From positions 1,388,501-1,452,500 of the forward strand of contig JABMCL010002130.1 in NCBI GenBank assembly GCA_018857735.1: DNA of 64,000 bases. Reading direction: 5' to 3'. The position numbers and the translations under genes are program-made. Below, piece after piece: positions 46,106 through 57,544 of this stretch. Below the pieces are notes generated by a model that made no database searches, had not been told where the DNA came from, and saw nothing but the letters and a program-made list of their open reading frames with translations. Source of the stretch: Alviniconcha marisindica (taxonomy: Eukaryota > Mollusca > Gastropoda > Provannidae). Within the stretch, counting starts at the first letter, position 1; each line of letters begins with the position of its first letter.

Positions 46106-46942
46106 AGGACAAGTCCAAGGTTAGGGGTGATTTTTGACACAATTTCTGTTAAAGCTCGCTGAGAACGATGATGTAGGTGAAAATGTGATCTGAGGGTTAT
46201 AAATGCACAAAAAAGGCATTTTCTGTCGTACCGAAAGCGTCAACATGAACCATGACGCCCAAATCACGTGACCATATGCCTACTACATCACTCTGGGGAG
46301 TCGCTGCAAAATGGCCAACTCGAGCTCCGAAGACGAAGCTGATACTTTGCCCGAGAGACCCACAAGGATACAGCCGTATCAGTTTGAGCCTATCAGGCAG
46401 GATTTTGAAAGAGTACCGGAACATCATGTCAGCTTCGAAGCAAACCCCGTGTGGTATTCCATGGGGTTTGCGAAATCGCACTCACTGAAGTGCTCGCTAC
46501 ACAAATCGGAGTGATACAGCGCAGCAATAAAGTCAGCTCGTTTGAATTGTATAAATTTAATCCACTTTCGCCTCACTGCTGGTCAGTTGCACGGGAGCTC
46601 GTGCATTGTTATACCTGGTGTCTGCGAATTGTTACAGTTCGTGGCAACACAGTAGGCCGGCATAGTTAACTTTTTTGTCGACCACTCGCATACACAGTTT
46701 ACTGAAGAATCTAAGATGGCAACCACACTGACTCTCCAGACTGACGTCACTTCCAGGAAAGTCACATGACTGATGGAGAACCCAAGACTGTAGTCTCAGC
46801 CAGCCTACAGAAAATAAAATCGATTAAAAACCCAATTAAACATTTTTTAATTTTTTTAATTTCATTAAATCTGAAACTAGTGACTCATTTGTCAATCATT
46901 TCGATGGTCATTTTGCATACTTAAAAACCTTGGACTTTTACT
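46106..46942. mobile_element. Kolobok-like TTAA element remnant with THAP-like start
   Basis: An 837-bp insertion flanked by TTAA (46102-46105, 46943-46946) has imperfect inverted ends AGGACAAGTCCAAGGTT / AACCTTGGACTTTTACT. On the minus strand, 46583-46663 reads MPAYCVATNCNNSQTPG, the typical beginning of a THAP zinc finger (C-x4-C). On the + strand, 46311-46514 reads an acidic start followed by IQPYQFEP. TTAA duplication plus THAP suggests Kolobok. No catalytic domain remains. Confidence 0.65.
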
Positions 46943-46946
46943 TTAA

Positions 46947-47520
46947 GTGTGTCGTTGCTGTCAACCTCATGTTTGGCTGCTGTCACTAATAAGTGTGTCG
47001 TTGCTGTCAACCTCATGTGTGGCTGCTGTCACCATTATGTGTGTCTTTGCTGTCAACCTCATGTGTGGCTGCTGTCGCTGTTAAGTGTGTCATTGCTGTC
47101 AACCTCATGTTTGGCTGCTGTCACTAATAAGTGTGTCGTTGCTGTCAACCTCATGTTTGGCTGCTGTCACTAATAAGTGTGTCGTTGCTGTCAACCTCAT
47201 GTTTGGTTGCTGTCACTAATAAGTGTGTCGTTGCTGTCAACCTCATGTTTGGCTGCTGTCACTGTTAAGTGTGTCGTTGCTGTCAACCTCATGTGTGGCT
47301 GCTGTCAACCTCATGTTTGGCTGCTGTCACTAATAAGTGTGTCGTTGCTGTCAACCTCATGTTTGGCTGCTGTCACTGTTAAGTGTGTCGTTGCTGTCAA
47401 CCTCATGTGTGGCTGCTGTCACTGTTAAGTGTGTCTTTGCTGTCAACCTCATGTGTGGCTGTTGTCACCATTGTGTGTGACGTTGCTGTCAAGCTCTTTG
47501 CTTTTGCTGTCAACCTGTCA
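46947..47520. repeat. 46-bp minisatellite, last block (~12 copies)
   Basis: Units GTGTGTCGTTGCTGTCAACC + TCATGTTTGGCTGCTGTCAC + TAATAA continue to about 47480 and decay towards 47690. The TCATG unit class here matches the end of the first block, confirming one original array. Confidence 0.9.
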
Positions 47521-47766
47521 AGGTCTTGTGTGTCTTTGTGATCACTATCTTGTGTGTTTGCTGTCAACATCTGTTTTTGCTATCAGTGTCTTGTGTAGTT
47601 ATGCGGTCAATATCTTGTGTGTCTTTGTTGTTAACCTCTGTGCCTTTACTGTCAGCATCCTTTGTGTTTTTTCTGTCAACATGTTGTAATGTTGTATGGT
47701 GTTTTTTTGTTAACATGGTGTTTTTCTGTCATGGCTGACAACATCTCATGTGCTTCTTTGGTTCAG

Positions 47767-47943
47767 GGTCAGAGGCTACCAGAGACGTTCAAGTTTGATG
47801 CGCTGATCACAACCTATGAGATCATCATCGCTGACGTTGAGCTGCTAACCTCCATTGAGTGGCGCTGCTGCATCATTGACGAAGCGCATCGTCTAAAAAA
47901 CAAAAACTGTCGACTTCTGGAGGGACTGCGCCTCTTTGACATT
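47767..47943 (+). CDS. CHD7: CHD exon w11: ATPase motif II (DEAH)
   Basis: A 177-nt exon, phase 0-0 (59 codons), with acceptor TTGGTTCAG and donor GTGAGT. It encodes GQRLPETFKFDALITTYEII, then IEWRCCIIDEAHRLKNKNCR and LLEGLRLFD. The DEAH box (motif II, Mg-ATP hydrolysis) is intact and the RLKNKNC context is diagnostic of the CHD/SNF2 group. Confidence 0.97.
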
Positions 47944-48125
47944 GTGAGTGGGACACCCTACCAGTCATGTCTGTATACCTACACTGTTCTTTTCTGTACC
48001 AACTAGTTCTTAAGTTATTTCATTGGACTGATATAGCATGTGATGTAGGTGTTTGTGAGTGGAACACCCTGCCAGTCACTTCTGTATACCTACACTGTTG
48101 TTTTCTGTACCAGCTAGTTCTTATT
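47935..48125. repeat. ~110-bp duplication starting at the exon w11 donor
   Basis: TGTGAGTGGGACACCCTACC + AGTCATGTCTGTATACCTAC (47943 on) recurs at about 48053 as TGTGAGTGGAACACCCTGCC + AGTCACTTCTGTATACCTAC, ending TTCTGTACCA(A/G)CTAGTTCTT in both. The second copy holds a decoy GTGAGT donor. Confidence 0.85.
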
Positions 48126-48401
48126 TCTGTGGGCTGATGTAGTGTGTGTGCAATGTAGGTCTTGCTCTTTGGCTTGTTTTGGTTTGAATTTCTTGTCGTT
48201 GTTGTCTTCCGCTTGGGGTGCTTCAGTCTTGGTGCAGTGGAAATCTGGATGCTGTATGGCATGCCAAGTTTTATTGTAATTTAGTGTTTGCTCTTTACAA
48301 ATATTCTATTACTGTTATCATTATTGACAAGTGCTTGACTGGTTTGTTGCATTAGGTGATCAGAAGATAGGTTGATGAGACTGGAGGGTGGTGTGTTTCA
48401 G

Positions 48402-48563
48402 GAGCACCGTGTGCTGTTGACAGGAACACCACTGCAGAACAACACAGAAGAGCTGTTCAGTCTTCTCAACTTCCTTAACCCAGGCAAATTCTCCTCCGCC
48501 ACAGCTTTTGCCAAAGAGTTTGGGGACCTGAAGACGGAAACACAAGTGGACAAACTCAAGGAG
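48402..48563 (+). CDS. CHD7: CHD exon w12: ATPase motif III
   Basis: A 162-nt exon, phase 0-0 (54 codons), with acceptor GTGTGTTTCAG and donor GTATGC. It encodes [20 protein letters not shown] (motif [11 protein letters not shown]), LLNFLNP, and [18 protein letters not shown]. This is the conserved region connecting lobe 1 to the helicase insertion. Confidence 0.97.
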
Positions 48564-48721
48564 GTATGCAGCTGGTGGGGTGACCAGGAGTATGGTGGTT
48601 ATAACATCGTTTCTTCCGGTATTTCTGCTTGTTTACCTGTGGAAAACGAATACCAAAAATAACGCTGAGGGAGAGGAAGGGGATTTCTCATTGAGAAGGA
48701 AGAAATGGGAAACCCATCACA

Positions 48722-49000
48722 TTTGCACACATTGTCACATACACACATTGTCACATACACACATTGTCACATACACACACCTGTCACATACACACACCTG
48801 TCACATACACACATTGTCACATACACACACCTGTCACATACACACATTGTCACATACACACATTGTCACATACACACACCTGTCACATACACACATTGTC
48901 ACATACACACACCTGTCACATATGCACACCTGTTACATATGCACACCTGTCACATACACCTGTCATATACACACCGGTCGCATACTCAAACCTGTCACAT
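48722..49000. repeat. 16-17-bp tandem repeat of TGTCACATACACACA
   Basis: Units CACATACACACATTGT and CACATACACACACCTGT alternate about 16 times, starting about 160 bp after the exon w12 donor and ending before w13. It is a short-unit satellite; open frames (His/Thr-rich) are artefacts. Confidence 0.9.
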
Positions 49001-49089
49001 ATGCAGCTTTTTTTCCTATCTCGTATACGTACTGTCATCTACTGGTCGTAAATTTGTACCCCCCAAAAAATGACTTGTCTGTGTGACAG

Positions 49090-49170
49090 ATTCTGAAGCC
49101 CATGATGCTGCGGCGACTGAAAGAAGATGTAGAGAAGAACCTTGCTCCGAAGGAAGAAACCATCATTGAG
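49090..49170 (+). CDS. CHD7: CHD exon w13: MMLRRLKEDVEK segment
   Basis: An 81-nt exon, phase 0-0 (27 codons), with acceptor CTGTGTGACAG and donor GTATAG. It encodes ILKPMMLRRLKEDVEKNLAP and KEETIIE, near-identical to vertebrate CHD6-9 at this site. The donor is poor beyond GTAT, but the family match and phase are unambiguous. Confidence 0.96.
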
Positions 49171-49449
49171 GTATAGCTAACAATGTTCTTAGATTAAGTA
49201 GCACTCGCATTTGTCACACTTTGTCAGCTTTGTGGTTGGTACGTTATTAGATGAAGTAACAGTTGTCCGTGTGTCATTACAGCCACTTTCCAGTGCCTCT
49301 TGTTGCTGCTAAAAAGGAAAAGCAGAGCAGAATAAGGCAGCTTCAGATTACATTTACTTAACTCTCATGGTATATTTTACACTGATCAGGAAAAAATCTG
49401 TACCAAGATGAAATCCATTGTTTTATAGCTAACTTTATGCCGGTGATTA

Positions 49450-50160
49450 TATGGGGGGTGTATTTGGGGGAGAAAGTGAGGTGAGGAGCAGAGAGTGTGG
49501 GTGTACATGTGGGGGGTGTATGTACATGTGGGGGGGTATATGTGGGGGAGAAGGAGTGAGGTGAGGGGCAGAGAGTGTGGGGGGTGTATGTGGGGGAGAA
49601 GGAGTGAGGTGAGGGGCAGAGAGTGTGGGGGGTGTATGTGGGGGAGAAGGAGTGAGGTGAGGGGCAGAGAGTGTGGGGGGTGTATGTGGGGGAGAAGGAG
49701 TGAGGTGAGGGGCAGAGAGTGTGGGGGGTGTATGTGGGGGAGAAGGAGTGAGGTGAGGGGCAGAGAGTGTGGGGGGTGTATGTGGGGGAGAAGGAGTGAG
49801 GTGAGGGGCAGAGAGTGTGGGGGGTGTATGTGGGGGAGAAGGAGTGAGGTGAGGGGCAGAGAGTGTGGGGGGTGTATGTGGGGGAGAAGGAGTGAGGTGA
49901 GGGGCAGAGAGTGTGGGTGTATGTGGGGGGAGGATGTACAAGTGTGGGGGGTTATGTGGGGGAGAAGGAGTGAGGTGAGGGGCAGAGAGTGTGGGGGGTG
50001 TATGTGGGGGAGGAGTGAGGTGAGGGGCAGAGAGTGTGGGGGGTGTATGTGGGGGAGGAGTGAGGTGAGGGGCAGAGAGTGTGGGGGGTGTATGTGGGGG
50101 AGAAGGAGTGAGGTGAGGGGCAGAGAGTGTGGGCGTACATGTGCATGTAGGTGAGGGGCA
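49450..50160. repeat. 48-bp G-rich minisatellite, about 14 copies
   Basis: The unit GTGGGGGGTGTATGTGGGGG + AGAAGGAGTGAGGTGAGGGG + CAGAGAGT recurs every 48 bp with a few 45-bp variants. G-runs (GGGGGG, GGGGG, GGGG) in each unit on the + (sense) strand could form quadruplexes in DNA or pre-mRNA. Divisible by 3, so long pseudo-frames appear on both strands. Confidence 0.92.
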
Positions 50161-51494
50161 GAGTAAGTAACTTGGTGTTTTACGCCCAGTTACACTCAGT
50201 TATATCATGGCGAGTGAGTGTGTGTGTGTACATGTGCATGTAGGTAACAGCCGGCTGTCTGCAGGACTGATGAACTTTCCAGGTGACGCTATTTGATTAT
50301 GTGGGGGGTGTATTTGGGGTAGAAAGAGAGAGGTGAGTGGCAGAGAGTGTGTATGTGTACATGTGCATGCAGGTAACATCCATCTGTCTGCAGGACTGAT
50401 GAACTTCCCAGGTGACGCTAGAAAACAGCTATGTTTACTTACACATTACTCAGTCCACAGCTTCTGGTACAGTCTAGAGTCACAAAATGTGCATGGAATT
50501 AAAGCTTTAATCTTCTGCTTCAGTTCGCTGGTGTTTGTGTAGTTTGTGATTTTATGATTTTTTTGTTACTTATGTTGATTCAAGGCAGTATCAGCAGTTT
50601 TCCATCGCTGTGACATGCACATCTCAGCTAAAGTGAAAGCACTTGGCATAGTCTTATTGTATAAAAATAGGACCCATGTCATTAGAAAGAGGGAACTGTT
50701 CATTTTTGATTGGTCAGAGTTCTTTGTCACTCGCTTCAGTGATTGTCTAACAAGGTCAGGAAGAAAAGAAGCAGACTTTTTGCGTCCCAATTTTGTGCTG
50801 CATCTCTAAAAGGAATTTTATGGATTGACCAGTTTTGAGTTTTTGAATGATAGCTTTCCCAGATACCTAGGACTGCTGTTCTCTTTGGTGCTTCCTAAAT
50901 CATTATTTTCAAGAAACACTTGATGTTTTGGTCAGATTAATTGTTTGATGCATGGCAGGCTGGCCTGTGTAATGACGACTATCAGGTTCAGTACATGTTG
51001 TAAATCAGATGTGCAGCTATCTCCCAGATAAAAATAGTCCTGATTTATGACACTCTTTTTTTCTTCTTCTTTCTTTAGATATGATTGTGTATTATATGAA
51101 ATAAACCAGTTTTAGAAGTGTAAATGTGATAATCAGTATGTTCAGGGGAAATAATTCCTACTTCTGGAAGAAGAAGAAAATCCCACTTCTGGTTGTCTGC
51201 TGCTCCCACTGTTCACATCATCTGATCAACTTGTAGTAAGCCAGTGGTTTTATAAACATGGTGAAATAGGAGCAATTCCCATGGAAACATGTAGGCTGAA
51301 AAAGATACGAGAATTGATATGAAGGAAAATAAGTGTTGCTGGAACAAAATTCAATATCAGATTTCATTAGTCTGTTGTTTTGTAATGGACCAAATACAAC
51401 ATATTTTAAACTGGGTCTGAATTTACTCAAACAGGCATTTGCTTAGGCAGGTAGGTCACCCACCACAATGGCTTTTAAGAAATAAGTAAAACAT

Positions 51495-51571
<77 letters not shown>

Positions 51572-52170
51572 AAGAGGTTGAAGATTGTTATGTGTGTTTC
51601 TTGTTTTTCTCTACTTCCTCCTACTCCTAGTCATGCGTAGCATCATAAAAGAGGGAATTTCTTACTGTCAACATATTTTCATTATGTTATTGCTGTGTCT
51701 TTGACAGTTTTTTTTTTTGGGGGGGGGGGGGGGTTCAATAAATTATTCAGTTTTCAGGCTTAGATAGTGATTTTTGTAATTTATTTTTAAACTGGCCCAT
51801 GTTAATTATTTCAAGTGTTTAAATATTAGTATTGCTATTATTGCCTTATCTTGAGCTTTCTGCCTCAACAGTCTTTATGTATTTTTTCAATTTTTATTAC
51901 AACCTTTGTGTATGTTGCTGATGTCTGTGTGATTCCTCTGTTATTGCTGTTATTGCCCCTTGAAGGGAGGCCAGGAATATCTGATGCCCACCCCTGTCTG
52001 GAATCTCAGGGCTGTTATTTGATTCCCCTTTCCTATCTCCTCTATTTTTTTCCTGCCTAGTCCTCATGGTCTTTCTGTCTTGTCATTTTTTTGCAAGTGG
52101 TCCATTCTCCTGACTTTTTTCCAGAAAATTCTCAAACATTTTTTGTTGAGAGGCCTTTTTGCATCGCTGT
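50161..52170 (+). other. Intron w13-w14, mostly unique sequence
   Basis: About 50200-50290 and 50335-50415 are two copies of a segment containing CTGTCTGCAGGACTGATGAA, acceptor-like but followed by no exon. A GA microsatellite spans 51507-51567 and a T/G run 51708-51733. No other gene is recognised. Confidence 0.55.
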
Positions 52171-52179
52171 TATTGAGCA

Positions 52180-53297
52180 TCTAGGAGATGATAGGTGGTA
52201 TGTGCATCTAGGAGATGATAGGTGGTATGTGCATCTAGGAGATGCTAGTTGATAGGTGGTATGTGCATCAGGAGATGATAGGTGGTATGTGCATCAGGAG
52301 ATGATAGGTGATATGTGCATCTAGGAGATGCTAGGTGGTATGTGCATCTAGGAGATGCTAGTTGATAGGTGGTATGTGCATCAGGAGATGATAGGTGGTA
52401 TGTGCATCAGGAGATGATAGGTGGTATGTGCATCTAGGAGATTTTGATAGGTGGTATGTGCATCTAGGAGATGATATTGATAGGTGGTATGTGCATCTAG
52501 GAGATGATAGGTGGTATGTGCATCTAGGAGATGATAGTTGATAGGTGGTATGTGCATCTAGGAGATGATAGGTGGTATGTGCATCAGGAGATGATAGTTG
52601 ATAGGTGGTATGTGCACCTAGGAAATGATAGTTGATAGGTGGTATGTGCATCTAGGAAATGATAGTTGATAGGTGGTACGTGCATCTAGGAAATGATACT
52701 TGATAGGTGGTATGTGCATCTAGGAGATGATAGTTGATAGGTGGTATGTGCATCAGGAGATGATAGTTGATAGGTGGTATGTGCATCTAGGAGATGATAG
52801 TTGATAGGTGGTATGTGCATCTAGGAAATGATAGTTGATAGGTGGTATGTGCATCTAGGAAATGATAGTTGATAGGTGGTATGTGCATCTAGGAGATGAT
52901 AGTTGATAGGTGGTATGTGCATCTAGGAGATGATAGTTGATAGGTGGTATGTGCATCTAGGAGATGATAGGTAGGTGTATGTGCATCAGGAGATGATAGG
53001 TGGTATGTGCATCTAGGAGATATTGATAGGTGGTATGTGCATCTAGGAGATAATTTGATAGGTGGTATGTGCATCTAGGAGATGATAGGTGGTATGTGCA
53101 TCTAGGAGATGATAGTTGATAGGTGGTATGTGCATCTAGGAGATGATAGGTGGTATGTGCATCAGGAGATGATAGTTGATAGGTGGTATGTGCATCTAGG
53201 AGATGATAGTTGATAGGTGGTATGTGCATCTAGGAGATGCTAGTTGATAGGTGGTATGTGCATCTAGGAAATGCTAGTTGATAGGTGGTATGTGCAT
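52180..53297. repeat. 25/34-bp compound minisatellite, ~38 copies
   Basis: Units ATAGGTGGTATGTGCATCTA + GGAGATGATAGTTG (34 bp) and a shorter 24-25-bp form lacking GATAGTTG alternate irregularly; GGAGATG and GGAAATG variants occur in runs. Confidence 0.9.
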
Positions 53298-53480
53298 GAT
53301 ACTTCTGTTACTGCTGCCTGTGTGATACATCTGTTACTGTGGTCTGTGTGATTCCTCTATTACTGCGGTCTGGGTGATTCCTCTGTTACTGATGCCTGTG
53401 TGATACCTCTGTTACTTCCATCTGTGTCTGTGTGATTCCTCTGTTACTGCTGTCTGTGTGATTCTTCTGTTACTGCAGTC
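53298..53480. repeat. ~27-bp degenerate tandem repeat
   Basis: About 7 units of GTGATTCCTCTGTTACTGCT + GTCTGT follow directly on the 25/34-bp array, about 100 bp before the exon w14 acceptor. Confidence 0.8.
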
Positions 53481-53585
53481 AGTGTGAACAGGTATGATAA
53501 TTCTGTGACACTATCTGTGTAGCAGGTGTAATACATATGCTATTGGGGTCTTCATGAACAGTTCCTGCTTTGTGTGTGTGCTCAG

Positions 53586-53739
53586 GTGGAACTGACAAAC
53601 ATCCAGAAAAAGTACTACCGTGCCATTCTGGAGCGCAACTTTCAGTTCCTGTCGAAAGGGGGCACCACCAACATGCCGAGCCTGATGAACACCATGATGG
53701 AACTGCGCAAGTGCTGCAACCACCCATACCTCATCAATG
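53586..53739 (+). CDS. CHD7: CHD exon w14: end of lobe 1
   Basis: A 154-nt exon, phase 0 to phase 1, with acceptor TGTGTGCTCAG and donor GTCAGT. It encodes [40 protein letters not shown] and [11 protein letters not shown], the highly conserved [10 protein letters not shown] and [10 protein letters not shown] blocks of CHD ATPases. The glycine after LIN is split between exons w14 and w15. Confidence 0.97.
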
Positions 53740-53999
53740 GTCAGTCCCAACCACATTGCCTCTGTCAGTAGCTGTCAGTACTGCACCCATTCCCGCGTCT
53801 TCCTACTTTCAGTACTGGGGGCAGCAGTCAGTGTCAGTAACCAACCCACACCATGCTTTAGAAGATCAACAAAAAAGATTATTATATGAAACCTCAGAAA
53901 TGCTTTCTATAAACATATGTTGTAATCACCGCACCACACACACACACACACTCATGGGTGCGCAGAAGTAATCACCCTGTCCATCTGCCTGGCTTTTTC

Positions 54000-54720
54000 C
54001 AAAAGATGACTTGTGAACCGTTCAACCTTTTGTAACCAAACATGGTATGGTGGAGCATCATCAGGAGGCAGTGTCATGTCAAAATATTGGTTTGCTATCT
54101 TCAAGGTGATGGTCATGGGCTTATATAATCAAAATATTTCCATTTCTACTGTGTCTTCTGAACTAATGATTCTTTTTGCAAACTAACTGTGTTTAATGAT
54201 AGTGTCATAAGTCAAAGTGTCAGTGAAATATTGGATTGCTGTGGTCAAGGTAACAGGGAAGGTTCAGAATTTTGATATTTAACCATACGTTGTCTTCTGA
54301 ACCACTAAACCTTCTGTAAGCAAACTTGATGTGGTTATACATCATCATCAGCTGGAGTGCCATGTGAACAAAAATGGGTTGCTGTCTTCAAGGTCAGAGC
54401 TCATAGAATCAAAATCTATTCCTTTTTGTTATTCCGAACTTCAGTCTAATCCTTTTGGTAGCAAACTTTGGTTGATGGTACGTGATTATAAGCTGGAGCA
54501 TCTTGTGAAAAGGATTGTTTTGCTGTGTTAAATGTCACAGTGACGGTTCAAAACTTCATTGAATGTTTGTCCGGACGATATTCTGGGAACTGTTTTACCT
54601 TTTGTAACCAGACTTAGTACGGTGATGCATCATCATGAGTCAGAGTGTCTTGGTTTGTGATGGTAGATTTTGTTGGCATGCAGTGGTATAACTATAAGAT
54701 CAGAATTCAGATTCTCAACG
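54000..54720. repeat. ~115-bp diverged tandem repeat, about 6 units
   Basis: Units contain (T)GAACCGTTCAACCTTTTGTAACCAAAC + TTGGT + catCATCA + AGTGTCATGTCAAAATATTG + GGTTGCTGT + TTCAAGGTCA in the same order at about 54008, 54155, 54295, 54430 and 54585. Related single units lie in two other introns (25079, 59340). I recall similar GGTCAAGGTCA-containing repeats widely in bivalve and gastropod genomes; a database check is needed. Confidence 0.65.
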
Positions 54721-54759
54721 ATCCGGGTGATGCTCAGGGTCAGCAGAGCAGATTGTGCA

Positions 54760-57000
54760 TGAGCATGGTGTTGTCATGACTTTGTGTGATGTGGGAATGC
54801 AGGGATAGGACACTGTGTGGTGGTGATGTGTATGTGAAGGGGTAGGGCAGTCTGTCATGGGATGTGAGTTGTGGGTGTGCAGGGGTAGAGCATGTGTCAT
54901 GGTGATGTGTATGTGCAGGGGTAGGGCAGTATGTCATGGTGATGAAGGTGTGCAGGGGTAGAGCGGTGGGTCATGGTGATGTGGGTGTGCAGGGGTAGGG
55001 CAGTCTGTCATGGTGATGTTGGTGTGCAGGGGTAGGGCAGTCTGTCGTGGTGATGTTGGTGTGCAGGGGTAGGGCAGTATGTCATGGTGATGTGGGTGTG
55101 CAGGGGTAGGGCAGTCTGTCATGGTGATGTGGGTGTGCAGGGGTAGGGCAGTCTGTCATGGTGATGTGGGTGTGCAGGGGTAGGGCAGTCTGTCGTGGTG
55201 ATGTGGGTGTGCAGGGGTAGGGCAGTCTGTCATGGTGATGTGGGTGTGCAGGGGTAGGGCAGTATGTCATGGTGATGTGGGTGTGCAGGGGTAGGCAGTG
55301 TGTCATGGTGATGTGGGTGTGCAGGGGTAGGGCAGTGTGTCATGGTGATGTGGGTGTGCAGGGGTAGGGCAGTTGTCATGGTGATGTGGGTGTGCAGGGG
55401 TAGGGCAGTTGTCATGGTATGTGGGGGTGCAGGGGTAGGGCAGGTGTCAGGGCGATGTGGGTGTGCAGGGGTAGGCAGTGTGTCATGGTGATGTGTATGT
55501 GCAGGGGTAGGGAAGTATGTCATGGTGATGTGTTGTGCAGGGGTAGGGCAGTATGTCATGGTGATGTGGGTGTGCAGGGGTAGGCAGTGTGTCATGGTGA
55601 TGTGGGTGTGCAGGGTACATGAGGTCAGTGTGTCATTGGTGATGTGGGGTGAGGGGTAGGGCAGTGTGTCATGGTGATGTGGGTGTGCAGGGGTAGGGCA
55701 GTTGTCATGGTGATGTGGGTGTGCAGGGGTAGGGCAGTTGTCATGATGATGTGGGTGTGCAGGGTAGGGCAGTGTGCATGGTGATGTGGGGTGCAGGGGT
55801 AGGCAGTGTGTCATGGTGATGTGGGTGTGCAGGGGTAGAGCAGTGTGTCATGGTGATGTGGGTGTGCAGGGGTAGGGCAGTGTGTCATGGTGATGTGGGT
55901 GTGCAGGGGTAGAGCAGTGTGTCATGGTGATGTGGGTGTGCAGGGGTAGAGCAGTGTGTCATGGTGATGTGGGTGTGCAGGGGTAGGCAGTGTGTCATGG
56001 GGTGGGTGTGGGTGTGCAGGGGTGGAAGAGGGTTTTCATGGTGATTTTTGTGGTGTGCAGGGTAGGCAGTTGTCATGGGATTGGGTGTTTCATGGGATAT
56101 GGCAGTGGGGTCATGGTGAGGAGTGTGAATGTAGGGGAGTGTGTCATGGTTTTGGGTGTGCAGGGGTAGGCAGTGTGTCATGGTGATGTGGGTTGTGCAG
56201 GGGTAGGCAGTCTGTCATGGTGATGTGGGGTGTGCAGGGTAGGGCAGTATGGTCATGGTGATGTTGTGCAAAAGGTATGGCAGTGTGTCGATCAGAAGAT
56301 GTGCAGGGGTAGTGGCAGTGTGTCATGGTGATGTGGGTGTGCAGGGGTAGAGCATGTGTCATGGTGATGTGGGTGTGCAGGGGTAGAGCAGTATGTCATG
56401 GTGAATGTGGGTGTGCAGGGGTAGGGCAGTGTGTCATGGTGATGTGGGTGTGCAGGGGTAGAGCAGTGTGTCATGGTGATGTGGGTGTGCAGGGGTAGGG
56501 CAGTGTGTCATGGTGATGTGGGTGTGCAGGGGTATGGCAGTGTCATGGTGATGTGGGTGTGCAGGGGTAGAGCAGTGTGTCATGGTGATGTGGGTGTGCA
56601 GGGGTAGCGCAGTGTGTCATGGTGATGTGGGTGTGCAGGGGTATGGCAGTGTGTCATGGTGATGTGGGTGTGCAGGGGTAGGGCAGTGTGTCATGGTGAT
56701 GTGGGTGTGCAGGGGTAGGGCAGTGTGTCATGGTGATGTGGGTGTGCAGGGGTAGGGCAGTCTGTCATGGTGATGTGGGTGTGCAGGGGTAGGGCAGTGT
56801 GATGGTGATGTGGGTGTGCAGGGGTAGAGCAGTGTGTCATGGTGATGTGGGTGTGCAGGGGTAGAGCTGTGTGTCATCTTGATGTGGGTGTGCAGGGGTA
56901 GGGCAGTGTCATGGTGATGTGGGTGTGCGGGGGTAGAGCAGTGTGTCATGGTGATGTGGGTGTGCAGGGGTAGAGCAGTGTGTCATGGTGATGTGGGGTG
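54760..57000. repeat. 37-bp minisatellite, about 60 copies, with acceptor-like core
   Basis: The unit GTCATGGTGATGTGGGTGTG + CAGGGGTAGGGCAGTCT recurs every 37 bp (55081, 55118, ...) with abundant 1-3-bp indels between 55370 and 56300. Each unit contains GGGTGTGCAG|GGG, the same bases as the real exon w15 acceptor, so the array is probably amplified from that 3' splice site. Confidence 0.93.
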
Positions 57001-57292
57001 TGCAGGGGCGGAAGAGCAGATTGTGAATGAGCAGGCTGTTGTCATGGAGATGTGTGGTGTGGGTGTGCAGGGGCAGAAGAGCTGTTGTCATGGAGATGTG
57101 TTGTGTGGGTGTGCAGCGGTTGAAAAACAGATTGTGAATGAGCAGGCTGTTGTCATGGAGATGTGTGGTGTGGGTGTGCAGGGTCCGAAGAGCAGATTGT
57201 GAATGAGCAGGCTGTTGTCATGGAGATGTGTGGTGTGGGTGTGCAGGGGCCGAAGAGCTGTTGTCATGGAGATGTGTGGTGTGGGTGTGCAG
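57000..57292. repeat. Tandem copies of the exon w15 acceptor plus exon start
   Basis: Five acceptor copies (GTGTGCAG ending at 57005, 57070, 57116, 57181 and 57246) are each followed by a version of the first bases of exon w15 (GGGCCGAAGAGCAGATTGTG or a shortened form), then GTTGTCATGGAGATGTGTGG. The real acceptor ends at 57292. Exonic sequence has thus been duplicated into the intron. Confidence 0.92.
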
Positions 57293-57494
57293 GGGCCGAA
57301 GAGCAGATTGTGAATGAGCAAGGTGCACGTGGGGACCATGAGCAGTTGTTGGCAGCACTGGTGGGATCATCAGGCAAAATGGTTCTGATGGACAAGCTGT
57401 TGCCACGACTCAAGCAAGATGGACACAAAGTCCTCATCTTCTCCCAGATGATCCGTGTGCTTGACATCATCGAAGACTACCTGGTGCAGAAAAA
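57293..57494 (+). CDS. CHD7: CHD exon w15: start of ATPase lobe 2, motif IV
   Basis: A 202-nt exon, phase 1 to phase 2, with acceptor GGGTGTGCAG and donor GTGGGT. It encodes [20 protein letters not shown], then [40 protein letters not shown] and QK. SGK.VL.DKLL and HKVLIFSQM (motif IV) are intact. Several decoy acceptors upstream could add in-frame or frameshifting sequence; the one used here preserves the LIN-GAEE junction seen in the family. Confidence 0.95.
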
Positions 57495-57544
57495 GTGGGT
57501 GTCATTCCTCTGTAACTGTTCAGGCATACAAACCGTCTCCAGAA

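Noticed and set aside
49495..50154. Long Gly/Arg/Trp/Cys-rich and Pro/His-rich frames on the two strands
   Set aside because: Artefacts of the 48-bp G-rich array.
53570..53971. 133-codon frame overlapping exon w14 in another frame
   Set aside because: Out-of-frame shadow of a certain CHD exon.
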